Source: Halorubrum xinjiangense
GTDB lineage: Archaea; Halobacteriota; Halobacteria; Halobacteriales; Haloferacaceae
Reading direction: 5' to 3'
Assembly: GCF_900102375.1 (NCBI RefSeq)
Contig: NZ_FNBO01000010.1
Coordinates: 62,001 to 126,000, forward strand
Length of the DNA stretch: 64,000 nucleotides
The notes below the pieces were generated by a model, which worked only from the letters and a program-made list of their open reading frames with translations, searched no databases and was not told where the DNA came from. Shown one piece after another: positions 7,562-15,682 of this stretch. Numbering within the stretch: position 1 is the first letter of the stretch; every line of letters starts with the position of its first letter. Position numbers and translations under genes: made by a program.

Positions 7562-8743
7562 TCAGTCGTCCGCGACCGCCGGCGTCCGGCGGATCGCGTC
7601 GAGGCAGTCGAGCCAGTCGCGCATGTACTCGCCGCAGTGGTTGAGGAACGCGCCGTTGTTCCACTCGTCGAAGTCCCCCTCGGCGAGCGCGTCGGCCATC
7701 TCGTCGAAGACCGCCGCGTACGAGTCGGCGTCGTCGCCCGCATTGTCTATCACCTCCCAGACGTGCTCGTTCAGCTCCAATCCCGCCACCTCGTTCGCGA
7801 GGTCGTCGAACGTCGAGCGCGGGGCCTTGTTGTGTTCACAGAGCGGGCCGCCGTTGTAGATCCGCTTGCCCAGCACGTCGCAGGCGCGCTTCAAGAACAG
7901 GCCCGACCAGATGTCGTCGAAGCGGCCGACGTCCCACTCGTTGTCGTCCATCGGCAGCTGGTAGAACGCCGGGATCACCTCGCGGCGGAACGCGAGATTC
8001 ATCGAGCAGACGGTGAGGTAGTTGCCGCGCTCGGCGACGAAGTCGCCCTCGAAGTCGTCGGCGGCCGTCCGCGTCTGCGCCTGGCCCTCTAAGTCGCCGT
8101 CCATCAAGATTCGGACCGCGTCGAGGTCGGGGACGTTCGTCCACAGCCCCTGCGAGGCGACGACCTCGCCGGCCTCGACCTCGGCGGTGCCCGTCTCTAC
8201 CGTCTCGTCCATCGCCGAGTACGGGTAGCCGCGCGGGTATAACCCGTGGTCGTCGGCGTTCTGATAGAGGACGTTCACCCAGTTCTCGTCGGAGCTGACG
8301 GATTCGATCGAACCGCCGAACGCGAGGTTTGCCATGTGACGGCCGAAGTAGTCGGCGTCGTCGTGCGGGAGCGTGTCGTCGTCGATGAAGACGCCGTAGT
8401 CGAACGACTCGTCGGCCCACATGTACAGCAGGCCGAAGCTCGTCTCGGCGTGGCTCGCCGCCGGGACGACGTGGCCGTACTCGGCGACGTCGTTGGCCGC
8501 GTACCACTCCTCGCGGCGGGTGCCGTCGAACACCTCGCCGGAGACGCCGAGGTCGTCGAGCATGGCGCGCATCTCGTCGACCTCACAGAAGTCCTCGGTG
8601 ACTAAGAGGAAGTGGAGCCGCGAGACGTCGAAGCCGTGGTCGCGGGCGTTCTCGACGTACGCGCGGACGCACTCGTACTCCCGTATCGTCGGGACGATCA
8701 CGCAGGTGTCCGGACCGTCGCGGTCGGAGGCGGTCGGATTCAT
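7562..8743 (-). CDS. reversibly glycosylated polypeptide / UDP-arabinopyranose mutase-like protein (GT75)
   Basis: 393 residues, soluble. The acidic triad FIDDDTLP lies at about residues 119-126. Further on, GLWTNVPDLDA matches the HGLWLNIPDYDA block of plant reversibly glycosylated polypeptides, and CSMNLAFRRE followed by GRFDDIWSGLFLK matches their GMNLAF...GRYDDMWAGWCVK block. The plant proteins interconvert UDP-arabinopyranose and UDP-arabinofuranose and glycosylate themselves on an Arg. Whether the archaeal enzyme is a mutase or a transferase is open. It stands as a single gene behind operator 4, 19 bases beyond the end of the ferric-binding lipoprotein promoter region. Confidence 0.78.
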   Translation of the reverse strand: MNPTASDRDGPDTCVIVPTIREYECVRAYVENARDHGFDVSRLHFLLVTEDFCEVDEMRAMLDDLGVSGEVFDGTRREEWYAANDVAEYGHVVPAASHAETSFGLLYMWADESFDYGVFIDDDTLPHDDADYFGRHMANLAFGGSIESVSSDENWVNVLYQNADDHGLYPRGYPYSAMDETVETGTAEVEAGEVVASQGLWTNVPDLDAVRILMDGDLEGQAQTRTAADDFEGDFVAERGNYLTVCSMNLAFRREVIPAFYQLPMDDNEWDVGRFDDIWSGLFLKRACDVLGKRIYNGGPLCEHNKAPRSTFDDLANEVAGLELNEHVWEVIDNAGDDADSYAAVFDEMADALAEGDFDEWNNGAFLNHCGEYMRDWLDCLDAIRRTPAVADD

Positions 8744-8754
8744 ACGCGATCGTT

Positions 8755-8770
8755 TTTAGGCTAACCTAAA
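8755..8770 (-). promoter_or_regulatory. DtxR/IdeR-type operator 4
   Basis: TTTAGG-CTAA-CCTAAA with two further flanking T/A matches. It lies 11 bases before the GT75-like start codon at 8743 and ends 3 bases before the stop of the membrane-protein gene at 8774, so it can only serve the GT75-like gene. Confidence 0.85.
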
Positions 8771-8773
8771 AGC

Positions 8774-9907
8774 TTAGCGGTCCGGCGCGGGCCGAGTCGG
8801 GCCCGCGTCCGGTTCCCGCTCGGAGTCGTCGGGCGCCCCCGTCACCGAGAGGTCGAACGCGGCCGCGACGAGGCCGCCGCCCGCGAGCGTGACGGCGTTT
8901 TTCAGCGCGTGGTCGAGCGCCGCCGCGGCGAGCGCGGTCACGGCCGGTATCGGCGTCGCCGCGACGACGATACCGGTGAACGCGGCCTCGTACAACCCGA
9001 TCCCGCCCTGCGAGAGCGGCAACACCTTCGCGAGGTTCCCGGCCGAGACGGCGAGGGTACCGACGACGAGCAGCGTCGCGGGGGCGACGCTCCCGCCGAA
9101 CCCGCCGACGAGCGCCGCGAGGATAAGGACCGCCGTGACGACGTCCGCCCCCCACACGACGCCGCTCGCGAGCGACACCCGAACGAGCGCGCCCGCGTCC
9201 GCGGCGACAATGCGGACCGCGGCGCCGAACCGGACCGCGGCGTCGACGACCCGCGAGAGCCGGGGGCCGTCGAACCGGTCGCGGAGCGCGGCCCCGAAGC
9301 GGCGGTCGCTCCGGGCGACCGCGACGACGGCCGCGGAGAACAGCGCGGCCGCGAGGGCTGTCCCGGCGGCGGCCGCGACCGCCCGCTCCGATCCGCTCGG
9401 GGCCACCGTCCGGCCGTCGAGGAGGAGGACCGCGAGCGCGGCGCCCCCGAGGACGCCGAGCGCGACCAGGTCGAAGGCGCGCTCGACCGCAAGCGACGCG
9501 ACGCCGGTGGGGTACGGCACCTCGCGGCGGTCGTTCAGCAGGTACGCGCGCACTCCGTCTCCCGCCCGCGCGGGGACGATCAGGTTCGCGGTCTGGCTCG
9601 CGAACACGGTCGCCGTGAGGAACGCCGTGCGACACCGGTGGCCCATCGGCGCGAGCAGGTCGCCGTACCGGCGGCCGCGGACCGGCCACGAGGCGAGGTA
9701 GACGGTGAGCGCCGCGAGGAGAAGCGCCGGGTCCGCGGTGACGGCGGCCGCGACGACGGCCCCGACGTCGAGAGTGCGGGCCAGCACCGCGCCGCCGACG
9801 GCGAGGATCAAGAGGGTTCCGGCGATCGTCAGCATCCCCCGAGGGAGTCGCTCACGGAGGCGGAACAAACGTTCGCGGAGCCGAGCAGCGGCGACGCGCG
9901 GGTTCAT
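8774..9907 (-). CDS. flippase-like LPG-synthase transmembrane family protein
   Basis: 377 residues with about eight to nine hydrophobic segments. NLIVPARAGDGVRAYLL (about residues 112-128) and ASLAVERAFDL match the lysylphosphatidylglycerol synthase TM-domain (UPF0104) family, also found as the C-terminal domain of AglD-type glycosylation enzymes. Proteins of this shape are thought to help move or handle polyprenyl-linked sugars. Beside a Dol-P-sugar synthase-like gene and a GT39-like gene, a role in flipping a lipid-linked sugar is reasonable inference. Its own operator (5) lies seven bases upstream. Confidence 0.8.
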   Translation of the reverse strand: MNPRVAAARLRERLFRLRERLPRGMLTIAGTLLILAVGGAVLARTLDVGAVVAAAVTADPALLLAALTVYLASWPVRGRRYGDLLAPMGHRCRTAFLTATVFASQTANLIVPARAGDGVRAYLLNDRREVPYPTGVASLAVERAFDLVALGVLGGAALAVLLLDGRTVAPSGSERAVAAAAGTALAAALFSAAVVAVARSDRRFGAALRDRFDGPRLSRVVDAAVRFGAAVRIVAADAGALVRVSLASGVVWGADVVTAVLILAALVGGFGGSVAPATLLVVGTLAVSAGNLAKVLPLSQGGIGLYEAAFTGIVVAATPIPAVTALAAAALDHALKNAVTLAGGGLVAAAFDLSVTGAPDDSEREPDAGPTRPAPDR

Positions 9908-9914
9908 CTATTCG

Positions 9915-9930
9915 TTTAGGTCGGCCTAAA
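9915..9930 (-). promoter_or_regulatory. DtxR/IdeR-type operator 5
   Basis: TTTAGG-TCGG-CCTAAA, seven bases before the start codon (9907) of the flippase-like gene. On the minus strand a CGTTTTACCCTTTA stretch just upstream is the likely TATA region. The divergent gene at 10018 starts 87 bases away and probably lies outside its reach. Confidence 0.82.
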
Positions 9931-10017
9931 GGGTAAAACGCTGGCGGTTCGGGGAGCCGAGCGGCGGCGAGGCGGCCCGACCTAACACGTTTGTTCATGG
10001 ATGTCGAAATACTATCC

Positions 10018-10320
10018 ATGAACGTGAGCGAGGCGGAGGCCGACCCCGCGGACGGCGGCGTTCGGATGTGGCTCGTCGAGCGCACCTACTCCGACGACGA
10101 GCAAAACATGGTGATCCTCACGTACGCGACGCCGGACGGCGAGCGCTACTTCCGGAAGGAGCGCGCGCTCACCTCCTTCACCGACGTGCGCGACACCACG
10201 GCCGCCGTCGACGCGCCGCCGGCGAACGTCGGGACCGTCGACGACCCCGACGACCGCGAGCGCTACGCCGCCGAGGCGACGCGGATGGCGAACGCGCACG
10301 ACCCCGACGACGTGATCTGA
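10018..10320 (+). CDS. conserved hypothetical haloarchaeal protein
   Basis: About 100 residues, acidic, without membrane segments or known motif. An aromatic core (MWLVERTY, YATPDGERYFRKERAL) suggests a small folded beta-rich domain; the C-terminal third is rich in Asp and Ala. Alternative starts are ATG 9997 and TTG 9991; no clear TATA or ribosome-binding site decides. It is not recognised, and its divergent neighbour is iron-regulated but there is no operator next to this start. Confidence 0.6.
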   Translation: MNVSEAEADPADGGVRMWLVERTYSDDEQNMVILTYATPDGERYFRKERALTSFTDVRDTTAAVDAPPANVGTVDDPDDRERYAAEATRMANAHDPDDVI

Positions 10321-10484
10321 GCCGCGCCCCGACGTAAGCGGCGTGAGCTGTGCCACGCTCCGACCTGTGCTACGCCGCGCCCCGAGGTGAACTGCGCCGC
10401 GCGAGTCGTGAGAGGCCCGTCACCGGAGCGAGCCCGCAAGCGGCCCACACACCCTTTTTACCGCGCGGTCCCAACCCTCGCTCG

Positions 10485-11045
10485 ATGCGCGCAACCCTCG
10501 AAACGCTCGGTATCGCCCTCCTCGTCGGCGCCGCGCAAGCCGCGCTCGGCGTCGTCGGCCTCGCGGGGCTGTTCGCGCTGTCGACTCCCGTCTCCGTCGC
10601 CCCGTGGACGCTCGTCACGAGCGTGTACGCGCACGGCTCCGTCGGCCACCTGCTGGCGAACGCCCTCGCGCTGCTGCTCGTCGGCCCCCTCGTGGAGCGC
10701 CGGACGACACGCCCGCGATTCCACGCGTTCGTGGTCGCGACCGGCGCCCTCGCCGGCGTCGCGCAGGTGACGCTCGGGGGCCTGCTCGGCCCCTCGCCCG
10801 CCGTGTTGGGGATCAGCGGCGCCGTCTTCGCGCTCGGCGGCTACCTGCTCGCCGGCAACGTCGTGAGCGCGACGCTGTTCGACCGGCTTCGGCTCTCCCA
10901 GCGTGCCCAACTGCTCCTGTTCGGCCTCGTCGCGGTCGTCCTCACCGCGACGACCGCGGCCCCCGGCGTCGCGCTGATCGCCCACGCGACCGGCGCGTTC
11001 TGCGGGCTCCTCGCGGGGCGTGCCGGCCTTCTCGACGCGCGGTAA
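10485..11045 (+). CDS. rhomboid family intramembrane serine protease
   Basis: 186 residues, about six membrane helices, the usual minimal rhomboid length. Catalytic Ser111 lies in GISGAVFALGG and catalytic His167 in HATGAFCGLLAG; HGSVGHLLAN (His50, His55, Asn59) forms the helix-2 motif. It cleaves membrane-spanning substrates within the bilayer; substrate unknown. A CCTTTTTA stretch about 30 bases before the ATG fits a leaderless transcript, which is why this start is preferred over an upstream in-frame one at 10350. Confidence 0.88.
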   Translation: MRATLETLGIALLVGAAQAALGVVGLAGLFALSTPVSVAPWTLVTSVYAHGSVGHLLANALALLLVGPLVERRTTRPRFHAFVVATGALAGVAQVTLGGLLGPSPAVLGISGAVFALGGYLLAGNVVSATLFDRLRLSQRAQLLLFGLVAVVLTATTAAPGVALIAHATGAFCGLLAGRAGLLDAR

Positions 11046-11184
11046 GCGGGGCACAACATCTCAGTGCGCGGGGCGCGACCCCGCGGTACGCGGAACAAAC
11101 GGAGTGTCAGCCGCGAGACGGAGCAACGGCGCCGCGGCTAGGGGGGTCGAAAAACGAAAGGGTGAAAGAGAAACGCCCTAGCGC

Positions 11185-11493
11185 TCAGTCTTCGAGAACG
11201 ATCTCGATGCTGACGTCGTTCGGCACTTGGACGCGCATCAGCTGGCGGAGCGCGCGTTCGTCGGCGTCGATGTCGATCAGACGCTTGTGGACGCGCATCT
11301 CCCAGTGCTCCCACGTCGCCGTCCCCTCACCGTCCGGGGACTTGCGCGACGGGATCTCGAGCGTCTTCGTCGGCAGCGGAATCGGGCCCGACAGGGCGAC
11401 CCCCGTCGAGTCCGCGATCTCGCGGACGTCGTCGCAGATGTCGTCGAGGTCCTCGGGGCTCGTGCCGGCGAGGCGGACGCGTGCCTGCTGCAT
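11185..11493 (-). CDS. rps10: 30S ribosomal protein S10
   Basis: 102 residues, normal length for archaeal uS10. It begins [11 protein letters not shown], has the SGPIPLPTK loop that reaches into the small-subunit head, and [12 protein letters not shown] further on. It follows the EF-1alpha gene by three bases, the usual tuf-rps10 arrangement of haloarchaea. Confidence 0.97.
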   Translation of the reverse strand: MQQARVRLAGTSPEDLDDICDDVREIADSTGVALSGPIPLPTKTLEIPSRKSPDGEGTATWEHWEMRVHKRLIDIDADERALRQLMRVQVPNDVSIEIVLED

Positions 11494-11496
11494 CGA

Positions 11497-12762
11497 TTAT
11501 CGCTCGTTGACTTCCAGCACCTTGCCGGCCGCGATGGTCTGACCCATGTCGCGGATGGCGAAGCTGCCGAGCTCCGGAATGTCGCCGGACGGCTCGATGC
11601 TGAGCGGCTTCTGCGGGCGCACGGTGACGACCGCGGCGTCGCCGGACTTGATGAAGTCCGGGTTCTCCTCGGCGACCTCACCGGACGAGGGGTCGATCTT
11701 CTGGTCGATCGACTCGATCGTACAGGCGACCTGCGCCGTGTGGGCGTGGAAGACCGGGGTGTAGCCGGCCGTGATGACCGACGGGTGCTGCATGACGACG
11801 ACCTGCGCCTTGAACGTCTCGGCGACGCTCGGCGGGTCGTCGGCCGGGCCACAGACGTCGCCGCGGCGGATGTCGTCCTTGCCGATGCCGCGGACGTTGA
11901 ATCCGACGTTGTCACCGGGCTCGGCCTTGGGCACCTCTTCGTGGTGCATCTCGACCGTCTTCACCTCGCCGCCCACGTCGGACGGCTGGAAGGAGACGTT
12001 GTCGCCGGTGTTTAAGATCCCGGTCTCGACGCGTCCCACGGGGACGGTCCCGATGCCGGAGATGGTGTAGACGTCCTGGATGGGGAGTCGGAGCGGCGCG
12101 TCCGTCGGCGGCTCGGACTCCGGCAGGTCGTTGAGCGACTCCAGCAGCGTGGGGCCGTCGTACCACGACGTGTTCTCGGACGCCTCGGCGACGTTGTCGC
12201 CCTCGAACGCGGAGATCGGCACGAAGGTCGTGTCGTCGGTCGCGAAGCGGACCTGGTTGAGCAGGTTCTTGACCTCCTCGATGACCTCGTTGTAGGTGGA
12301 CTCCTGGTAGTCGACCAGGTCCATCTTGTTGACGCCGATGATGAGCTCGTTGATGCCCAGCGTGCGGGCCAGGAACACGTGCTCGCGGGTCTGGGGCGCG
12401 ACGCCGTCGTCGGCCGCGACGACGAGCACCGCGTTGTCGGCCTGCGAGGCGCCCGTGATCATGTTCTTCACGAAGTCACGGTGGCCCGGACAGTCGACGA
12501 TGGTGAAGTAGTAGTTGTCCGTGTCGAACTCCTGGTGGGCGATGTCGATCGTGACGCCGCGCTCGCGCTCCTCGGCGAGGTTGTCCATCACGTAGGCGAA
12601 CTCGAAGCCGCCCTTGCCCTTCTCTTCGGCTTCCTCGCGGTGCTGCTCGATTACGTGCTCGGGGACGCTCCCCGTCTCGAAGAGGAGGCGACCCACGAGC
12701 GTGCTCTTGCCGTGGTCGACGTGGCCGATAATGGCCAGGTTCTGGTGCGGTTTGTCACTCAT
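11497..12762 (-). CDS. tuf: translation elongation factor 1-alpha
   Basis: 421 residues. GTPase motifs: GHVDHGKST (residues 13-21), DCPGH near residue 90 and NKMD near 150; domains 2 and 3 follow, ending [11 protein letters not shown]. It carries aminoacyl-tRNA to the ribosome. The ATG at 12762 is chosen because [14 protein letters not shown] matches family starts; the frame is open 45 codons further upstream but that stretch holds the promoter region (CGTTTTAGTGG on the minus strand near 12815). Co-transcribed with rps10. Confidence 0.97.
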   Translation of the reverse strand: MSDKPHQNLAIIGHVDHGKSTLVGRLLFETGSVPEHVIEQHREEAEEKGKGGFEFAYVMDNLAEERERGVTIDIAHQEFDTDNYYFTIVDCPGHRDFVKNMITGASQADNAVLVVAADDGVAPQTREHVFLARTLGINELIIGVNKMDLVDYQESTYNEVIEEVKNLLNQVRFATDDTTFVPISAFEGDNVAEASENTSWYDGPTLLESLNDLPESEPPTDAPLRLPIQDVYTISGIGTVPVGRVETGILNTGDNVSFQPSDVGGEVKTVEMHHEEVPKAEPGDNVGFNVRGIGKDDIRRGDVCGPADDPPSVAETFKAQVVVMQHPSVITAGYTPVFHAHTAQVACTIESIDQKIDPSSGEVAEENPDFIKSGDAAVVTVRPQKPLSIEPSGDIPELGSFAIRDMGQTIAAGKVLEVNER

Positions 12763-12981
12763 GGGGTAATCACGCGCTAAGGCGCTCTGTGAGTAAGTTT
12801 CGGTAGATTCCACTAAAACGGTTTCGATACGGCCCACAGAGTATCGCGCCGCCGTCCGGCGATTCTCGACAACGCGGGGCACGGCAGAACGACACACGCC
12901 CGGTCTCCGGCGACGGCGTCGCCGGGCGAACCGTCCGACTCCGGCCGGGCGAACCGACCGACTCCGGCCGAGCGAACCGCT

Positions 12982-13992
12982 CTACTCCAGCCGGCCGACG
13001 TCGCCGAGGACCGCGCTCGCGGTCTCGGGGCCGCCCGCGCCGCGGCCGGAGATGTTGAGCCGGCCGGCGTGAGAGGTCTCGATCTGGACGATGTTCTGCG
13101 TGCCGGAGACGGCGAGCGTCCCGTTCTCCGGGACGAGCCGCGGCGCCACCCGGACCGTCTCGCCGGTCGCCTCGCCGATCAGCCGCACCGTCCGACCGTC
13201 CTCGGCCGCGAGCCGGAGCGCGGAGCCGGGCACGTCGCGGATCCCGGAGACGTCGGCGTCGTCGAGCGTGAACTCCCGGGCGTCCGCGGGGTCGTCGGCC
13301 GCGCCGAAGGAGAGCACGTTCGCGAGGATGACGCACTTCAGCGCCGCGTCGGTGCCGTCCACGTCGAAGGAGGGATCCGCCTCGGCGACGCCGAGGTCCT
13401 GCGCCTCCGCGAGCACGTGGTCGTAGTCGAGCCCCTCGGCGGCCATCCGCGTCAGGATGAAGTTCGCCGTCCCGTTGAGCACGCCCCGGACCGCAGTGAC
13501 GTGGCCGGGTTCGATGTCCTCGACGGTCGACACCGCGGGGATCGCGCCGCCCACCGTCGCCTCGTACCGGATCTCGCCGTCGCTGTCGTCGACGGCCGCC
13601 CGGAGGTCCCCGAACCGCTCCGCGACGGGCCCCTTGTTCGCGAGGACGGCGTGGCGGTCGCGCTCCAGCGCGCGAGTCACGTGCGAGAAGCCCGGCTCGG
13701 CGTCGCCGAGCGTCGTCGGCGTCGCCTCGACGAGGACGTCGTAGTCGGCCGCGAGCGCGTCTTCCGGGTCGTCGTCGCCGACGATCCCGCGTTCCGCCTT
13801 CCGCGCCACGACAGCGTCGGGGTCGACGCCAGCGGGGCTGTTCGCACCGCCTCGGGTCCCGTCCGGGCCGCTCCCGTCGGCGACGGTCGCCGTCGAGGAG
13901 TCCGCGACCGCGACGATCTCGTGGCCGTACTCGCTCGCCAGTTCGACGACGGAGCGCCCGACCGCGCCCGCGCCGATGACGGCGAGTCTCAC
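12982..13992 (-). CDS. hom: homoserine dehydrogenase
   Basis: 336 residues starting GTG (MRLAVIGAGAVG), a Rossmann NAD(P) motif at once. NKGPVA near residue 120 and the FDVDGTDAALK stretch near residue 220, with the catalytic Asp and Lys, identify homoserine dehydrogenase, which reduces aspartate semialdehyde to homoserine for threonine and methionine. The GTGA at 13989-13992 overlaps the stop of the ACT gene; a GGAGG precedes it. It has no ACT domain of its own, so feedback control probably comes from the neighbouring ACT protein. Confidence 0.93.
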   Translation of the reverse strand: MRLAVIGAGAVGRSVVELASEYGHEIVAVADSSTATVADGSGPDGTRGGANSPAGVDPDAVVARKAERGIVGDDDPEDALAADYDVLVEATPTTLGDAEPGFSHVTRALERDRHAVLANKGPVAERFGDLRAAVDDSDGEIRYEATVGGAIPAVSTVEDIEPGHVTAVRGVLNGTANFILTRMAAEGLDYDHVLAEAQDLGVAEADPSFDVDGTDAALKCVILANVLSFGAADDPADAREFTLDDADVSGIRDVPGSALRLAAEDGRTVRLIGEATGETVRVAPRLVPENGTLAVSGTQNIVQIETSHAGRLNISGRGAGGPETASAVLGDVGRLE

Positions 13993-14624
13993 GCCTCCAC
14001 CCCCGTGAGCGGCTCGACGACGCGGAGCTCCTTCTCCGCGGCCAGGTCGCGGACCGCCGCGAGCGCCGCGTCCGTCTCGCCCGCGCGCGCCTCGAGCCGA
14101 AGCCGCGCGCTCGACACCTCCTCGGTGCCCTGCGGGGCCGCGAGCGACACGTCGGCGACCGACGCCGACTCGCAGGCCTCGATCCGCGAGAGCGTGTCGG
14201 AGAGGTCGGTGTCGATGAGGTGGCCGAAGAGGAGGAGGGTCACCTCCTCCGCGTACCGCTCCGTGCCCGCCTGCATCACGTTCACGCCCTCGCTGCGGAG
14301 CGCCTCGACTATCTCCTCGAACCGATCCGGGGTCGCCTCGAAGTCGACCTCCACCGGGATCCGCCCGCGGGGCGTCTTGTTCCCGCGCTCGTGGTAGATC
14401 GACAGGAGGTTCCCGCCGTTGTCCGCGATCGGATGGAGCGCCGCAAGCAGCTGCCCCGGCTCGTCGACCAGCTCCAGCCGCACCGTGTGCGTCGAGGGAG
14501 CCGCGGCCGCGTGGCCGCCGTCCGGGGACGGGTCGGCGTCCGCACCCGCGCTTCCGTCGGCCGAATCGGCCGCGTCCTCGGCGTCGAGCGCGGCCTCCGG
14601 CGTCCCGTCGCGACGGTCGCTCAC
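13989..14624 (-). CDS. ACT domain regulatory protein of homoserine dehydrogenase
   Basis: About 211 residues. A low-complexity acidic N-terminus of 45 residues leads into two ACT-like domains; the first has VRLELVDEPGQLLAAL and NGGNLLSIYHERG. ACT domains bind amino acids; in haloarchaea this gene stands before hom and is taken to sense threonine or a related product. The start is GTG 14624, whose first bases overlap the stop of a 45-codon upstream ORF; a second in-frame GTG lies at 14681. Confidence 0.82.
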   Translation of the reverse strand: MSDRRDGTPEAALDAEDAADSADGSAGADADPSPDGGHAAAAPSTHTVRLELVDEPGQLLAALHPIADNGGNLLSIYHERGNKTPRGRIPVEVDFEATPDRFEEIVEALRSEGVNVMQAGTERYAEEVTLLLFGHLIDTDLSDTLSRIEACESASVADVSLAAPQGTEEVSSARLRLEARAGETDAALAAVRDLAAEKELRVVEPLTGVEA

Positions 14625-14758
14625 GCCGCCACCCCCGGCGCGCGGGGGGCGCCCCGGTCGGTGGCGCGCGTTCGTAGACACGTTCCTGTTCCCGGCGTGG
14701 AGCGGTCGCTCGGTGGCTCCGTCGCGGTGCGCCGGGGGGGAGTCGTGCCCGTCTGCAT
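14621..14758 (-). CDS. possible threonine-rich upstream ORF (45 codons)
   Basis: A CTTATACC TATA box centred at 14786 places the transcription start about at the ATG at 14758, which opens a 45-residue frame ending in a TGA that overlaps the ACT gene's GTG (GTGA). Ten of its 45 residues are threonine, and the operon makes threonine. It could be a leader peptide, a translational coupling device or chance: GC-rich frames readily contain ACG codons. No homolog is recognised. Confidence 0.35.
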   Translation of the reverse strand: MQTGTTPPRRTATEPPSDRSTPGTGTCLRTRATDRGAPRAPGVAA

Positions 14759-15034
14759 ACCAGAACGGAGTCGGACGATCCGGTATAAGCCTTCGGCGCT
14801 GGCAGGCGTTGCCTCGCTCTCGCGTCTGCCAACGCGGCACACGGTCCGAGACGGGTCCCCGCCGATCGAGCGGAAACCGGGCGACTCCGCGGAGGCGGTG
14901 TGCGCGGAACCCCCGCAGAGTTTTGTGTCGGGCGGGTGTCGAGTCGATGTGAACTCCCTCCACGGCGTTTGGCGACAGTCGCAGCGCCACCGCTCGTCCG
15001 GAACCGCCCTCCGCCGCCCCGAAGCGAGGTAGCG

Positions 15035-15517
15035 ATGGGGGACGACGGACTCTCGATCGATGGGCCGAAGACGAGACGCGGCGCGGTCCTCATGCTGCTG
15101 ATCGGCCTCGCGGCGACCGGGTACGGCGCGTACGACTACACCCAGCAGTCGAACGCCGTCGCGGACGCTGTCGAGGTCGACGCCGAGATAACCGAGCTCG
15201 GCGTGGAGTCGACCTCGTCCGGCAGCAGCACGGCTGTCGACTACCGCCCGGTCGTGCGGTTCGCCTACGAGTACGAGGGGACCGAGTACGAGAGTACGAA
15301 CGTCTTCCCCGCGGCGATCGAGCCGACCTACGACACCGAGTCGGCGGCCCGGTCGGCGATCGAGGGGTACGCCGTCGGCGAGTCGGCGACCGCGTACGTC
15401 GACCCGGCGGACCCGGACGCGGCGTTCCTGAGGTCCCAGACGTCGAACGCGCCGCTCGTCGCGGTGGCGGTCGGAGTGGGCTTCGTCCTCGTCGGCGGGC
15501 GGTCGGCGATCCGGTAG
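15035..15517 (+). CDS. DUF3592 family membrane protein
   Basis: 160 residues: a cytoplasmic tail, a membrane helix at about residues 13-32, an outside beta-rich domain (YRPVVRFAYEYEGTEYES) and a second helix near the C-terminus. The pattern of a helix, an extracytoplasmic domain with a Y-x-P-x-V-x-F-x-Y motif and a closing helix fits DUF3592, whose function is unknown. Start ATG 15035 follows a GAGGTAGCG stretch. It is the last gene before the integrated element. Confidence 0.75.
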   Translation: MGDDGLSIDGPKTRRGAVLMLLIGLAATGYGAYDYTQQSNAVADAVEVDAEITELGVESTSSGSSTAVDYRPVVRFAYEYEGTEYESTNVFPAAIEPTYDTESAARSAIEGYAVGESATAYVDPADPDAAFLRSQTSNAPLVAVAVGVGFVLVGGRSAIR

Positions 15518-15615
15518 CCTCGCCGCTGTCGGGGCGAACGCGCGGAAAGTACCGAGAGAGACCGCAGAAGACCGAAACCGCCGAGAGCCGCGAACCGCGA
15601 CCGCGCCGTCGACTT

Positions 15616-15629
15616 AGAAGTAGTCGATC
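15616..15629. repeat. att repeat, distal end of integrated element
   Basis: AGAAGTAGTCGATC, identical to 20743-20756 inside the EF-2 gene. Read on the minus strand it still spells the last four EF-2 codons, ...IDYF, but is followed by a TAA stop where the gene now ends in TGA. It is therefore the displaced original 3' end of EF-2. Confidence 0.8.
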
Positions 15630-15682
15630 TGGAATAATCTTACACAAGTTTTATTCAACAGACTTGTGACAGTCGAAGTACG

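Noticed and set aside
12820-12897. Longer N-terminus for EF-1alpha
   Set aside because: The 45 extra codons cover the promoter region and have no match to the family, whose start is the MSDKPHQN segment.
15035-15615. DUF3592 gene as part of the integrated element
   Set aside because: It lies outside the att repeat and has the high G+C and codon use of the chromosome.
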